From the NCBI GenBank assembly GCA_902363595.1, contig CABJAP010000002.1, forward strand, positions 296,379 through 360,378: a stretch of 64,000 nt of DNA, in the 5' to 3' direction. Both the position numbers and the translations under genes were made by a program. The DNA comes from Clostridia bacterium (lineage in GTDB: Bacteria > Bacillota > Clostridia > Peptostreptococcales > Anaerovoracaceae). The notes under the pieces were generated by a model. The model was not told the DNA's origin. It did no database searches and saw only the letters and a program-made list of their open reading frames with translations. Below, one piece after another: positions 18,219-27,232 of the stretch; the stretch's first letter is position 1; each line of letters opens with the position of its first letter.

Positions 18219-18458
18219 TTTCGCCGATTCCTATTCGAAATGCCCTGATTTGGATGCAATGTCCGTAGAAAATCAGGGCATTTTGCTGTTTTCACAGCCT
18301 GCTGAGAGGATCAGCAGGATTGGTTTGCTTAACTCTTGCGCATACAAGCAACTTATATGCGGTTAGCCACATACAACAACCGGGATAACCTGGCCTGGAG
18401 CGCGATTTTCTATACACTTTGTCTGCCAAAAGGCCGGTTTCGAATAGAAATGGCGAAA
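18219..18458 (+). repeat. MITE-like structured repeat, copy 1
   Basis: This element of about 240 bp is bounded by inverted ends: CTATTCGAAA at 18231-18240 and TTTCGAATAG at 18438-18447. Both extend outward to about 21 bp (TTTCGCC...). Inside are two hairpins: AAATGCCCTGATT / AATCAGGGCATTT (18238-18283) and CCTGCTGA / TCAGCAGG (18298-18318). A second copy in the same orientation lies at 52252-52501. No coding capacity is credible. It resembles a non-autonomous transposable element or a structured RNA repeat. Confidence 0.75.
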
Positions 18459-18737
18459 TTTTTTCCCTCGCCGGCATTTTAGCTTCTACATTTAAGTGAG
18501 ACACCAGCCCCGGACACATGGACGTGCAGAAAAAAAGGCGGCGATCCCAAATACGTATATAAATTGAATAAACCCAAAACAAAGTTGCGGCGAATCATAA
18601 TACTTTGTTGCGGCGGCGGCAAATAAGGGAAACTATTTTAGATAAATCGCCCAAAAACCCACAATTAAATTTGTGATTTATTCACAAATAAAAGTCCGAA
18701 ACGTTGAGATATAGCGTATATACATACAAATTCGAAT
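18459..18737. other. AT-rich spacer upstream of argC
   Basis: No gene is seen between the repeat and the argC control region. The stretch becomes AT-rich after 18600. Confidence 0.4.
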
Positions 18738-18817
18738 AAATATACATCCAACATAATAATAATGCCAAAAAACTATTGATTTTTACACAGGAAAGGTTTA
18801 TTATAGGATGTATATTT
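18738..18817 (+). promoter_or_regulatory. argC promoter flanked by a 12-bp inverted repeat
   Basis: TTGATT (18776-18781) and TATTAT (18799-18804) with a 17-bp spacer form a likely sigma-A promoter. It is flanked by a perfect 12-bp inverted repeat, AAATATACATCC (18738-18749) and GGATGTATATTT (18806-18817). The upstream arm overlaps an AT-rich sequence, GAATAAATATACAT, that loosely resembles a Gram-positive ARG box. ArgR binding is therefore possible but unproven. Confidence 0.5.
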
Positions 18818-18943
18818 TTTATTTTGCCGGAAATATCATAAGCAATATTTTCGGAGTACCAACAAAGCCTGCTTCCTTTAAGAATAGAGCGGAGCCGACT
18901 TTGTTCATCGGCTAAAGCATGTAAGACGACGAGGAGAATAGGG

Positions 18944-19897
18944 ATGAAACAAAGCTACAAAATATTCATTGACGGCGGAGAAGGAACCACTGGCCTGAAA
19001 ATCCACGAAAGGTTTGCCGGCCGCCAGGATTTGGAACTTTTACATATTGATGAAGAAAAACGCAAAGATCCCCAGGAGCGAAAGAAGCTGATCAACCAAT
19101 CGGACATTACCTTCCTCTGTCTGCCCGACGCGGCGGCCAGAGAAGCCGTGGCGCTGGTGGAAAACAACCGCACCAGGATTATCGATGCTTCCACCGCCCA
19201 CAGAACGGACCCCGACTGGGCATACGGATTCCCGGAACTTTCTGAAGATCATCGCCGGCGCATTGAAACAGCAAAAAGGGTCGCCGTGCCCGGCTGCTAT
19301 GCCAGCGGCTTTATCGCCTGCGTGTATCCCCTGGTCAAGGCCGGGATTCTGCCGACCGATTACCCGCTCACCTGCCATGGGGTGTCCGGCTACAGCGGCG
19401 CCGGAAAAAAGATGATCGCAGTCATGGAGAGCGATGAAAAACCGGAGGCGTGCTATTCGCCCCGCCAATACGCCCTCAGTCAAACCCACAAACACTTGCC
19501 GGAAATGCAGAAGATTTGCGGTTTGGAATACAGGCCCATGTTCAACCCCATTGTGGACGACTACTACAGCGGCATGGTGGTATCGGTTCCCCTCCATACC
19601 AGATGCCTGACAAAGCCCTTTACGCTGGAGCAAATCCATGAGACAATGGCAGTCCATTACCAAGGATGCAAGTTTGTCAAAGTCAGAGAGCCGGGCGGCG
19701 GCAAGACGCTGGAGGATGGATTTCTGCCAGCCAACACATTGGCCGGGACCAACCTGATGGAGATCTTTGTCTGCGGAAATGATGACCAGGTACTGGTAGC
19801 CTCCCGTCTGGACAATTTGGGAAAAGGAGCCTCCGGCGCTGCGGTTCAGTGCATGAACATTATGATCGGACTGGATGAAACGACCGGTTTACTATAA
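18944..19897 (+). CDS. argC: N-acetyl-gamma-glutamyl-phosphate reductase (short form)
   Basis: This NADPH-dependent enzyme makes N-acetylglutamate semialdehyde in arginine synthesis. The 317-residue protein is the shorter ArgC type: it opens FIDGGEGTTGLKIHERF and holds the catalytic Cys in VAVPGCYASG. The ATG follows gacgaggagaat. A terminator-like hairpin separates argC from argJ, so argC may be controlled partly on its own. Confidence 0.95.
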   Translation: MKQSYKIFIDGGEGTTGLKIHERFAGRQDLELLHIDEEKRKDPQERKKLINQSDITFLCLPDAAAREAVALVENNRTRIIDASTAHRTDPDWAYGFPELSEDHRRRIETAKRVAVPGCYASGFIACVYPLVKAGILPTDYPLTCHGVSGYSGAGKKMIAVMESDEKPEACYSPRQYALSQTHKHLPEMQKICGLEYRPMFNPIVDDYYSGMVVSVPLHTRCLTKPFTLEQIHETMAVHYQGCKFVKVREPGGGKTLEDGFLPANTLAGTNLMEIFVCGNDDQVLVASRLDNLGKGASGAAVQCMNIMIGLDETTGLL

Positions 19898-19940
19898 AAA
19901 AGTTTCCATCGGAACCGTTTTTCATAAGGTAAACTTTTTT
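19896..19940 (+). terminator. Terminator or attenuator after argC
   Basis: Stem AAAAAAGTTT / AAACTTTTTT (19896-19905 and 19931-19940), ending in six T. It begins at the argC stop codon. Confidence 0.65.
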
Positions 19941-19942
19941 GA

Positions 19943-20093
19943 AATACAGGAAATGCCACGCAATTGATATTTCCTGTATTATAAAAAACGTGTGCATGAC
20001 GGAATCAAAGATGATTCCTACGCACACATGTCGCTGACAGGCAGCGACGCTTCGCAAGGTACGTTCTTTGAAGTATAGGATAGTTCCTATACT
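19943..20093. repeat. Run of four hairpins between argC and argJ
   Basis: Four further inverted repeats follow the argC terminator: AATACAGGAAAT / ATTTCCTGTATT (19943-19980, perfect), GTGTGC...GGAATCA / TGATTCC...GCACAC (19990-20027), GTCGCTG / CAGCGAC (20030-20048) and AGTATAGGA / TCCTATACT (20072-20093, perfect). Together with the terminator, almost the whole gap can fold. Function is unknown; leader RNA or palindromic repeats are the options. Confidence 0.6.
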
Positions 20094-20127
20094 ATAAACA
20101 ACTCATGGATAAAAGGAAGGAGAATAC

Positions 20128-21345
20128 ATGCAATACATAGATGGAGGGGTGTGCGCACCCAAAGGATTTCAGGCCGCAGGTGTACATTGCGGAATCAGAA
20201 GCAAGAATACGGATAAGAAAGATTTGGCGCTGATCGTCAGCGATGAACTGTGCACGGCAGCAGCAGTCTATACCCAGAACAAAGTAAAGGGAGCACCGAT
20301 TGCAGTCACCAGGGAGCATCTGAAAGATGGCAAAGCAAAAGCTGTGATCTGCAACAGCGGAAACGCCAATACCTGTGCTCCAAACGGCGTGGAAATCGCA
20401 AAAAAAACCTGCGATTTAGCGGCGGAGCACATAGGTATCAAGGCTGAAAATATTATCGTTTGCTCCACTGGGGTCATCGGCGAAGAGCTGATCATGGAGC
20501 CCTTTGAAAAAGGGATGAAGCCTTTGGTAAAAGCCCTCAGTTATGAAGGCGGAACCCTGGCAGCAGAAGCGATTATGACCACGGATACCGTTTCCAAGGA
20601 GTGCGCTGTGGAGTTTGAACTAGGCGGGAAAACCTGCCACATCGGAGCAACCGCAAAGGGCAGCGGCATGATCAACCCTAACATGGCGACCATGCTTTCC
20701 TTCATCACAACCGACGCGGCTATTTCCAGCAGCATGCTTCAGCAAGCCCTTTCCCAGGATATAAAAGACAGCTACAATCAAATCAGCGTTGACGGCGATA
20801 CTTCCACCAATGACACGGTAGCGATTATGGCTAATGGACTCTGCGGCAACCCGGAAATCAAGGAAGACGGAGAAGCCTTCAAGCAGTTCTGCAAGGCTCT
20901 GGCCATGGTCACAAAGGTACTGGCCAAAAAGCTGGCCGCCGACGGTGAAGGAGCCACCAAGCTGATCGAATGTCAGGTGACGGGAGCCCCGGACAAAGAA
21001 ACTGCCAGGAGCCTTTCAAAATCCGTCATCAGCTCGGACCTGCTCAAATCGGCTATGTTCGGAGAAGATGCCAACTGGGGCCGGGTTCTCTGCGCCATTG
21101 GCTACGCGCCGGCGGATTTCAGCGCCGACGATATTACCGTAGAGATGAGCTCGAAGAAAGGCAGCATCAAGGTTTGTGAGCATTCCGCCCTGTATCCCCA
21201 CAGCGAAGAAAAAGCGGCGGAGATCCTGTCGGAAACGGAAATTAAAATAGATGTTAATCTCAATCAGGGACAAGAACAAGCCGCAGCATGGGGCTGTGAT
21301 TTGACCTATGATTATGTTAAAATAAACGGAGACTACCGTTCTTAG
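20128..21345 (+). CDS. argJ: Bifunctional glutamate N-acetyltransferase / amino-acid acetyltransferase
   Basis: ArgJ recycles the acetyl group from N-acetylornithine to glutamate in arginine synthesis. The 405-residue precursor self-cleaves before the nucleophile Thr in the conserved ATAKGSGMINPNMATML region, which is present (residues about 180-196). The product length and the VDGDTSTND motif fit the family. aaggaagg precedes the ATG. It starts the argJBD run. Confidence 0.97.
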   Translation: MQYIDGGVCAPKGFQAAGVHCGIRSKNTDKKDLALIVSDELCTAAAVYTQNKVKGAPIAVTREHLKDGKAKAVICNSGNANTCAPNGVEIAKKTCDLAAEHIGIKAENIIVCSTGVIGEELIMEPFEKGMKPLVKALSYEGGTLAAEAIMTTDTVSKECAVEFELGGKTCHIGATAKGSGMINPNMATMLSFITTDAAISSSMLQQALSQDIKDSYNQISVDGDTSTNDTVAIMANGLCGNPEIKEDGEAFKQFCKALAMVTKVLAKKLAADGEGATKLIECQVTGAPDKETARSLSKSVISSDLLKSAMFGEDANWGRVLCAIGYAPADFSADDITVEMSSKKGSIKVCEHSALYPHSEEKAAEILSETEIKIDVNLNQGQEQAAAWGCDLTYDYVKINGDYRS

Positions 21346-21357
21346 AGGAGGGCCAAA

Positions 21358-22254
21358 GTGGTAAGTCAGAAATATTTGGATAAAGCAGAGGTATTGATCG
21401 AGGCGCTGCCATACATACAGCGTTTCAACCGGAAAATCATCGTTATAAAATACGGCGGCAGCGCCATGCTGGACCAGGAACTGAAGAAAAAAGTCATCGA
21501 GGATGTGGTGCTGCTCAAACTGGTCGGCTTCAAACCGATCATCGTCCACGGAGGCGGCAAAGAAATCAGCAGATGGGTCGGAAAAGTGGGCATGGAACCG
21601 CAGTTTATCAACGGACTTCGTGTCACTGACGAGGATACGATGGAGCTGGTGGAAATGGTTCTTGCCAAGGTCAACAAGGAACTGGTGAGCCTGGTTCAAT
21701 CCCTGGGCGTCAAGGCAGTAGGGATCAGCGGCAAGGACGGCGGCCTGCTCAATGTGACCAGAAAAACCTCCGATGGCCAGGATATCGGCTATGTGGGAGA
21801 GATCAAAGAGGTCAACGCTAAAGTCCTCCACGATCTGCTGGAAAAGGATTTTCTGCCCATCGTATTTCCAGTGGGCATGGATGATGATTTTCAGACATAC
21901 AATATCAATGCCGACGATGCAGCCTGCGCCATCGCCAAGGAAGTCAGCGCTGAAAAGCTGGCATTTCTAACGGACATCGACGGCGTTTACAAGGACCCCA
22001 GCGATTCAAAGACTTTGATTGCCGAGCTCTATGTAAATGAGGCGGAAAAACTCATCGAGGACGGATATATCGGGGGCGGCATGCTGCCCAAACTGAAAAA
22101 TTGTATCGATGCCATCCGCCAGGGGGTTTCAAGAGTGCATATCTTAGATGGGCGTATCCCGCACAGCATGCTCTTGGAAATCTTTACCGACCGGGGCGCC
22201 GGTACGGCGATTTTGTGTGAAAGAGAGGCGAAATATTACAATGAAGAAGATTGA
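21358..22254 (+). CDS. argB: Acetylglutamate kinase
   Basis: ArgB phosphorylates N-acetylglutamate. The 298-residue protein has the glycine-rich KYGGSAM motif (residues about 30-36), HGGGKEIS and the C-terminal IGGGMLPKL motif of amino-acid kinases. Arginine feedback usually acts on such long ArgB forms with an N-terminal helix, which this protein has ([21 protein letters not shown]). It starts with GTG at 21358 after ggaggg and overlaps argD by 14 bp. Confidence 0.97.
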   Translation: MVSQKYLDKAEVLIEALPYIQRFNRKIIVIKYGGSAMLDQELKKKVIEDVVLLKLVGFKPIIVHGGGKEISRWVGKVGMEPQFINGLRVTDEDTMELVEMVLAKVNKELVSLVQSLGVKAVGISGKDGGLLNVTRKTSDGQDIGYVGEIKEVNAKVLHDLLEKDFLPIVFPVGMDDDFQTYNINADDAACAIAKEVSAEKLAFLTDIDGVYKDPSDSKTLIAELYVNEAEKLIEDGYIGGGMLPKLKNCIDAIRQGVSRVHILDGRIPHSMLLEIFTDRGAGTAILCEREAKYYNEED

Positions 22255-23410
22255 TATAAAGACAACGGATCAGGAAAAGATCGTTGGCACTTATGCCCGA
22301 TACGATATGGTGGCGGATCACGGAAAAGGCGCGGTCTGCGTGGATGAAGAAGGAAAAGAATACATCGATTTTACAGCGGGAATCGGCGTCAATTCGCTGG
22401 GATTCTGCGACGATGGATGGGTCAGGGCGGTGACAAAGCAGCTGAAGAAATTACAGCATGTGTCCAACCTGTTCTACACTGAGCCCCAGACTCGGGTGGC
22501 GGAGATACTGACTGCCCGCACCGGACTTTGCAAAGTTTTTTTCTCCAACTCCGGAGCAGAGGCTAATGAAGTGGCCATTAAAGCGGCAAGAAAGTACAGC
22601 AATAATAAATACGGCAATGATATTAATTGGATCACAACCCTGGAAAACTCCTTTCACGGTCGCACCATGGCGGCCATTACGGCTACCGGACAGGAAAATT
22701 ACCATAAGGATTTTTACCCGTTCCTGGGCAACTTCTCCTACTGCAAACCGGATGATATCGACGATCTGCATAAATCCATCAACGATAAAACCTGCGCTAT
22801 CATGCTGGAAGTGGTTCAGGGAGAAGGCGGCGTGGTCAACTTGAACAAGGAATTCCTTCAGGAAGTGGAATCCCTCTGCCGCCAGAAGGATATGCTTTTG
22901 ATCGTGGATGAAGTACAGACAGGAATTGGAAGGACCGGTACCTTGTTTGCTTATGAACAGTACGGCATAAAACCGGATATCGTAACCTTTGCCAAAGGCA
23001 TCGGCGGTGGCCTGCCCATCGGCGGCGCTTTGTTCGACGAAAAGGTCTGCGATGTGCTGGGACCGGGAAGCCACGGCACGACCTACGGAGGCAATCCGGT
23101 AGCATGCGCCGGGGCGCTGGAAGTGCTGGACCGCATGGATGATGCCTTTCTCAAAGGAGTTGCGGAAAAAGGCGAATATATGAAAAAAAAGTTGAATGCC
23201 ATCCCCGCGGTCGTCTCCATATCGGGGCTGGGATTGATGCTTGGTGTCGAGATCAAGGGGAAAGAAGCGAAAACCGCGGTTGCTGAAGCCCTGAAAAAAG
23301 GCTTGATGAGCCTGACGGCCAAAGATAAAATCAGGCTTTTGCCGCCTCTTACCATCACTTACGAGGAAATAGACAAAGGTCTAAAAATCTTGGAAGATGT
23401 CTTAAAATAG
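22241..23410 (+). CDS. argD: Acetylornithine aminotransferase
   Basis: This PLP enzyme (class III aminotransferase) converts N-acetylglutamate semialdehyde to N-acetylornithine. The 389-residue protein holds the PLP lysine in TFAKGIGGG, the NSGAEANE motif and [12 protein letters not shown]. The ATG at 22241, inside the end of argB, is chosen because gagagg lies 12 bp upstream; a longer frame runs into argB without support. No argF or carbamoyl-phosphate synthase genes are in view. Confidence 0.96.
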   Translation: MKKIDIKTTDQEKIVGTYARYDMVADHGKGAVCVDEEGKEYIDFTAGIGVNSLGFCDDGWVRAVTKQLKKLQHVSNLFYTEPQTRVAEILTARTGLCKVFFSNSGAEANEVAIKAARKYSNNKYGNDINWITTLENSFHGRTMAAITATGQENYHKDFYPFLGNFSYCKPDDIDDLHKSINDKTCAIMLEVVQGEGGVVNLNKEFLQEVESLCRQKDMLLIVDEVQTGIGRTGTLFAYEQYGIKPDIVTFAKGIGGGLPIGGALFDEKVCDVLGPGSHGTTYGGNPVACAGALEVLDRMDDAFLKGVAEKGEYMKKKLNAIPAVVSISGLGLMLGVEIKGKEAKTAVAEALKKGLMSLTAKDKIRLLPPLTITYEEIDKGLKILEDVLK

Positions 23411-23516
23411 TTTTCAGCCAAACAGAATAAAACCGCCTTAGTTTGCGCATAAATAAGGTATGCAGGATGAGCACCAAATGCTTTAGGGGAGCAAAGAGGA
23501 TGCGAGGACCTTATTT

Positions 23517-24287
23517 ATGGCTAACAAGGTTGAAATTTGTGGTGTCAACACGGCGAAACTGCCGCGCTACAAAGACAAAGAGATGATGGAAATGATCGAA
23601 AAGGTCAAGGCTGGAGATGAAGAGGTAAGGGAAGAATTTATAAAAGGGAATCTGCGTCTTGTACTTTCTGTGATCCAGAGGTTCAACAACCGGGGAGAAA
23701 ACCCGGACGATCTGTTTCAGGTGGGATGCATTGGACTGATCAAAGCTCTGGATAATTTTGATACTTCCCACGGAGTCAAATTCAGCACCTATGCGGTGCC
23801 GATGATTATCGGAGAAGTGAGACGGTACTTGAGAGATAACAATAGCATCCGGGTATCCAGATCCCTGCGCGACACGGCGTACAAGGCGCTGCAGGCCAAG
23901 GAAAAATTGTCCAGGGAGCTGCAGCGGGAGCCCAATGTGACGGAGATCGCCAAGGAGCTGGAAATGAAACGGGAAGATGTGGTGCTGGCTCTGGACTCGA
24001 TCCAGGACCCGATTTCACTTTTCGAACCGGTCTTTCATGATAATGGCGATGCGGTCTACGTGATGGACCAGGTCAAGGACATGAAAAATACCGATGCAAA
24101 ATGGATCGAAAATATTTCTCTGTCCGAAGCGATGAAAAAGCTTTCGCCCAGGGAACGGAACATTCTAACCATGCGGTTTTTCGAAGGAAAGACCCAAATG
24201 GAGGTGGCGGAAGAAATTTCAATCAGCCAGGCGCAAGTGTCCAGGCTGGAAAAGAACGCATTGAAGTACATGCGAAAATATGTGTAG
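23517..24287 (+). CDS. sigG: RNA polymerase sporulation sigma factor SigG
   Basis: Sigma-G drives late forespore transcription. The 256-residue protein begins MANKVEICGVNTAKLP, the characteristic SigG N-terminus, and has full regions 2, 3 and 4 (HTH QMEVAEEISISQAQVSRLEK). It sits alone after argD with its own terminator rather than directly after sigE as in most relatives. I could not identify a convincing forespore-type promoter in the 105-bp gap. Confidence 0.95.
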   Translation: MANKVEICGVNTAKLPRYKDKEMMEMIEKVKAGDEEVREEFIKGNLRLVLSVIQRFNNRGENPDDLFQVGCIGLIKALDNFDTSHGVKFSTYAVPMIIGEVRRYLRDNNSIRVSRSLRDTAYKALQAKEKLSRELQREPNVTEIAKELEMKREDVVLALDSIQDPISLFEPVFHDNGDAVYVMDQVKDMKNTDAKWIENISLSEAMKKLSPRERNILTMRFFEGKTQMEVAEEISISQAQVSRLEKNALKYMRKYV

Positions 24288-24324
24288 AATATACCTTGTA
24301 AAGCGCCGCCCTTCTGCGGGGCGT

Positions 24325-24369
24325 AAAGTGTGCATAGGAGGTTTGGCCTCCATTATGCACACTTTTTTT
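24325..24369 (+). terminator. Terminator of sigG
   Basis: A strong stem, AAAGTGTGCATA with inner GGAGG, pairs with CCTCC and TATGCACACTTT and runs into seven T. Confidence 0.93.
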
Positions 24370-24653
24370 ATTCTAGGAAAGATCCATCCTACCGCCCGTG
24401 TAAAAGCGCATTTGCCTTGCCTTACACTAATTTTTGGTTTCCCCAAAATTAGTGTAACTTTCCAAGGTTTTCAGGGGTCAAATTGTGTCAAAATCCTTGA
24501 AAATTCATATTTGGGGAGATTTCAAGCCCGCAAACCCACAAAATTTACACTGTTTTTAATGAAAAACGATCGCTTTCATTATGGTAAACCAAAAAGTTCC
24601 CCTACTGCCGGACGCGCCCGCGCTGACAAACCAAAAACCCCAGGCCGCCCCTC
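24370..24653. other. Gene-free spacer before the BMC-associated operon
   Basis: About 280 bp without a credible gene or strong structure. It marks the border between sporulation genes and the BMC locus. Confidence 0.45.
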
Positions 24654-24683
24654 TTGACTTACGGTGGACAAAAGGTCTATACT
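24654..24683 (+). promoter_or_regulatory. Promoter of the TPR-DUF4037-DUF4125-MerR operon
   Basis: TTGACT (24654-24659) and TATACT (24678-24683) with an 18-bp spacer. It lies 28 bp upstream of the start codon at 24712. Confidence 0.65.
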
Positions 24684-24711
24684 AAGAAAACAATTTCAGG
24701 AGGGATTTTCG

Positions 24712-25530
24712 ATGGACGACAGAGTAAATTTACAGGAATTTTACAACGGGCTGGACATCATGTTCGAGAAAAAGAACAGCCTGGAAACAAAGCGTTATCT
24801 GGAAAGCTGGCTCAATGCAGCAGAAGAAAAAAATGACCTTTCCGGAATGACAGCGGTGGCCAACGAGCTGGGCGGCCTGTGCAGAGCTGCCGGGGAGCTG
24901 GACCGGGCCAGAGAGCTTTACAAAAATGTTTTAAACAATCTGGAACGGATGGGGCTTTCCTCCACCGAGCATTATGCGACGGCGCTCATCAACACCGGAG
25001 ATGTACATATTAATGCTAGGGAATACCAGCAGGCGCTTCGGCTGTTTTTGCAGGCAGAGCAGATTCTGCAGGACTGCGGACTGGGCGGAGACTACCGAAT
25101 GGCGGCTTTGTGCAACAACATCAGCGCCATTTACCGGGAGCTGGGGGAATATGCAAAAGCAGAACAAGCCTTGGACACCGCATTTCGCATTATCAAGGGG
25201 CTTCCCCAATTTAAAGGGGAGCTGGCCACGACCTACGTGAACCTGGCCGAATTGCAGATCCGCCAAAACAAACTGGAAATGGCCAAAGAGAGCCTTTTCG
25301 CTGCCTTGAAAATCTATGAGGAAAACACCGGAGGCAAAGACGTCCACTATTCCGCGGCCAACGCCAGCCTGGGGGAGGTCTTTTACTGCGAGAAAAATTA
25401 TCTTCTGGCGGAAAAATATTATGCAAAGGCGCTGGAACTGATCGAACGGGATTTTGGGAAAACACCTTACTACGAGCTGATAGCCCGCAACCTTCAGCGG
25501 GTACGGGAAAACTTGCAGCAGCCCCGTTAA
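24712..25530 (+). CDS. Tetratricopeptide-repeat protein
   Basis: This 272-residue soluble protein is made of about five TPR units (residues about 50-265), for example NELGGLCRAAGELDRARELYKNVL and AEKYYAKALELIERDFGKTPYYELIARNL in part. TPR arrays mediate protein contacts. The ATG at 24712 follows aggaggg; a longer frame has no ribosome site. It is the first gene of a tight operon with a nucleotidyltransferase-fold protein and a DUF4125 protein leading to the BMC regulator. Its partner is unknown. Confidence 0.85.
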   Translation: MDDRVNLQEFYNGLDIMFEKKNSLETKRYLESWLNAAEEKNDLSGMTAVANELGGLCRAAGELDRARELYKNVLNNLERMGLSSTEHYATALINTGDVHINAREYQQALRLFLQAEQILQDCGLGGDYRMAALCNNISAIYRELGEYAKAEQALDTAFRIIKGLPQFKGELATTYVNLAELQIRQNKLEMAKESLFAALKIYEENTGGKDVHYSAANASLGEVFYCEKNYLLAEKYYAKALELIERDFGKTPYYELIARNLQRVRENLQQPR

Positions 25531-25574
25531 CAGTTATACTTGCAGGCAGATGAAAATGAAAGGAACGGAGATTT

Positions 25575-26516
25575 ATGAAAGGAATGGAACTTTCCAAAGC
25601 ATATTTTGAGGAATACGGAAAACCGATGATCGAGAGCCAGTTTTTTCCATATAAAGAACAGATGGCAGCAGGTCTGGTGGGAGAAGGCTCCGAGTGTTTC
25701 GGCTATGACGACGAATTTTCCCAGGACCATGATTTCGGACCGGGTTTTTGCATCTGGCTGCCCGATCCGATCTACCGGCAGATGGGAGCACAGCTCCAGC
25801 AGGCCTATGACGCTCTGCCCAAAGAATACCGGGGTATGAGGCGTATTCAGTCGGCCCAGGGGGGCGGCCGGGTAGGCGTGTTCTCCATTGAAAGCTTTTA
25901 CAGAAAATACACCGGGCTGTCTGGAGCGCCCAAGGACAATCTGGAATGGTTTCGAATACCGGAGCGCTTTTTAGCCACAGCCACCAACGGGCAGGTTTTC
26001 TTCGACCAGCCTGGAACTTTTTCACAAATTCGCAGCACGCTGAAAGGCTTTTACCCTGAGGATGTACTTAAGAAAAAGCTGGCCGCCAGAACGGTCATCA
26101 TGGCCCAATCCGGTCAGTACAACTACCCCAGATGCATGAAACGGGGAGAACTCCACGCTGCCTATCTGGCCTGCGGCGAATTCGCGCGGGCGGCTCTGTC
26201 AGTGATCTATCTTTTGAACGAACAATACATGCCCTTTTATAAATGGGCCTTTCGCGGGGCGCAGGATCTGCGCATTCTGCAAAATGCCCTCCACGATCTG
26301 AAAGAGCTGGTGATGCTTAATGATGCCACAGAGCACCGCGGTAAAAAGGAATGGCTGATCGAAAACATCTGCATTGAGACGGGGCGGGAACTCAACAAAC
26401 GGGGCTTTACCCGCACCACTGACAGCTTTTTGCAGAGCCACGGGCAGGAACTAATGTCCGGCATCCGTGACACCCGTTTGAAAAATCTCCATATCATGGC
26501 GGATTGCGAATTGTGA
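25575..26516 (+). CDS. DUF4037 protein with nucleotidyltransferase-like fold
   Basis: The 313-residue protein has a nucleotidyltransferase-type signature near residue 38, GEGSECFGYDDE followed by QDHDFG, where the acidic pair resembles metal-binding residues of the polymerase-beta superfamily. The remainder matches the DUF4037 layout (RIPERFLATATNGQVF, ARTVIMAQSGQYNYPRC). The substrate is unknown. It lies between the TPR and DUF4125 genes. Confidence 0.8.
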   Translation: MKGMELSKAYFEEYGKPMIESQFFPYKEQMAAGLVGEGSECFGYDDEFSQDHDFGPGFCIWLPDPIYRQMGAQLQQAYDALPKEYRGMRRIQSAQGGGRVGVFSIESFYRKYTGLSGAPKDNLEWFRIPERFLATATNGQVFFDQPGTFSQIRSTLKGFYPEDVLKKKLAARTVIMAQSGQYNYPRCMKRGELHAAYLACGEFARAALSVIYLLNEQYMPFYKWAFRGAQDLRILQNALHDLKELVMLNDATEHRGKKEWLIENICIETGRELNKRGFTRTTDSFLQSHGQELMSGIRDTRLKNLHIMADCEL

Positions 26517-26567
26517 ACGAACGGTTATCGGGCCTGGCCCGGAGGACATTCAAGTTAGGAGGAAGGC

Positions 26568-27215
26568 ATGAGAGAAGAAATAAAACGAAAAAACGGTCAA
26601 AAGGATGATTTAATCAACAGCATCATCGAAGCCGAGTGGAGGATGTTCGACCAAGTCCAAAATCAGGGAGGCCGGGCAGGCTGCCAGGACGACGAATGGA
26701 CTTTTTATGCCATGCGGTACAGCCTGCATAGCGCCTTGAACATGGATACACTGAAAAGTTACCGGCAGGACTTGCAGGAGGCGGACAGAGACGGACGCAA
26801 CCTGCTGACAGAAAAATACGCTTATATGATGGAATTCACCGATCCGGCCTATTTTGACCATCGATTGAAGGAGCATTTGCCGCCCATTTCACCGGAAAAG
26901 GCCGATCTGGTGGACCGGATCGCCAATTTGCTGATCCGCTGTGAACAAGAGTTTGAAGCCGCCTATCCGGTTTTTGCAAAAGCGGGGAGGCCACTTACGG
27001 GAACCGATGGGAGCAATGTGTCCTTTCATGTGTATACTATCGGAGAACTAAAAACTTACTCCCAGCGGACCCTGCAGTTTTATCTGGAGGCTGTCCGCAG
27101 CGCGTGCGAAAGGAAGGAAAACGTATCCTTTCAAATCCACAAAACTACTGCGGAATTTTATGGATACAAAAGCCTGGAAGAAGCAGAAGCAAGCCTGAGA
27201 AGCAAAAGCCGTTAA
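26568..27215 (+). CDS. DUF4125 family protein
   Basis: The 215-residue soluble protein begins with a region typical of DUF4125 (LINSIIEAEWRMFDQVQNQGG, DDEWTFYAMRYS). DUF4125 is often fused to or encoded beside DUF4037, as here, so the two probably act together. No catalytic residues can be named. The gene has an aggagg ribosome site and is followed after 17 bp by the MerR gene. Confidence 0.8.
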   Translation: MREEIKRKNGQKDDLINSIIEAEWRMFDQVQNQGGRAGCQDDEWTFYAMRYSLHSALNMDTLKSYRQDLQEADRDGRNLLTEKYAYMMEFTDPAYFDHRLKEHLPPISPEKADLVDRIANLLIRCEQEFEAAYPVFAKAGRPLTGTDGSNVSFHVYTIGELKTYSQRTLQFYLEAVRSACERKENVSFQIHKTTAEFYGYKSLEEAEASLRSKSR

Positions 27216-27232
27216 GAATCTAGGAGGAAGGA

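Noticed and set aside
18292..18582. Minus-strand ORF overlapping repeat copy 1, with a partial match to the minus-strand ORF at 52226-52588
   Set aside because: The similarity comes from the shared repeat DNA; start sites and lengths differ, and no ribosome sites are present.
24280..24657. ORF after sigG, overlapping its end
   Set aside because: It covers the sigG terminator and has no ribosome site or recognisable composition.
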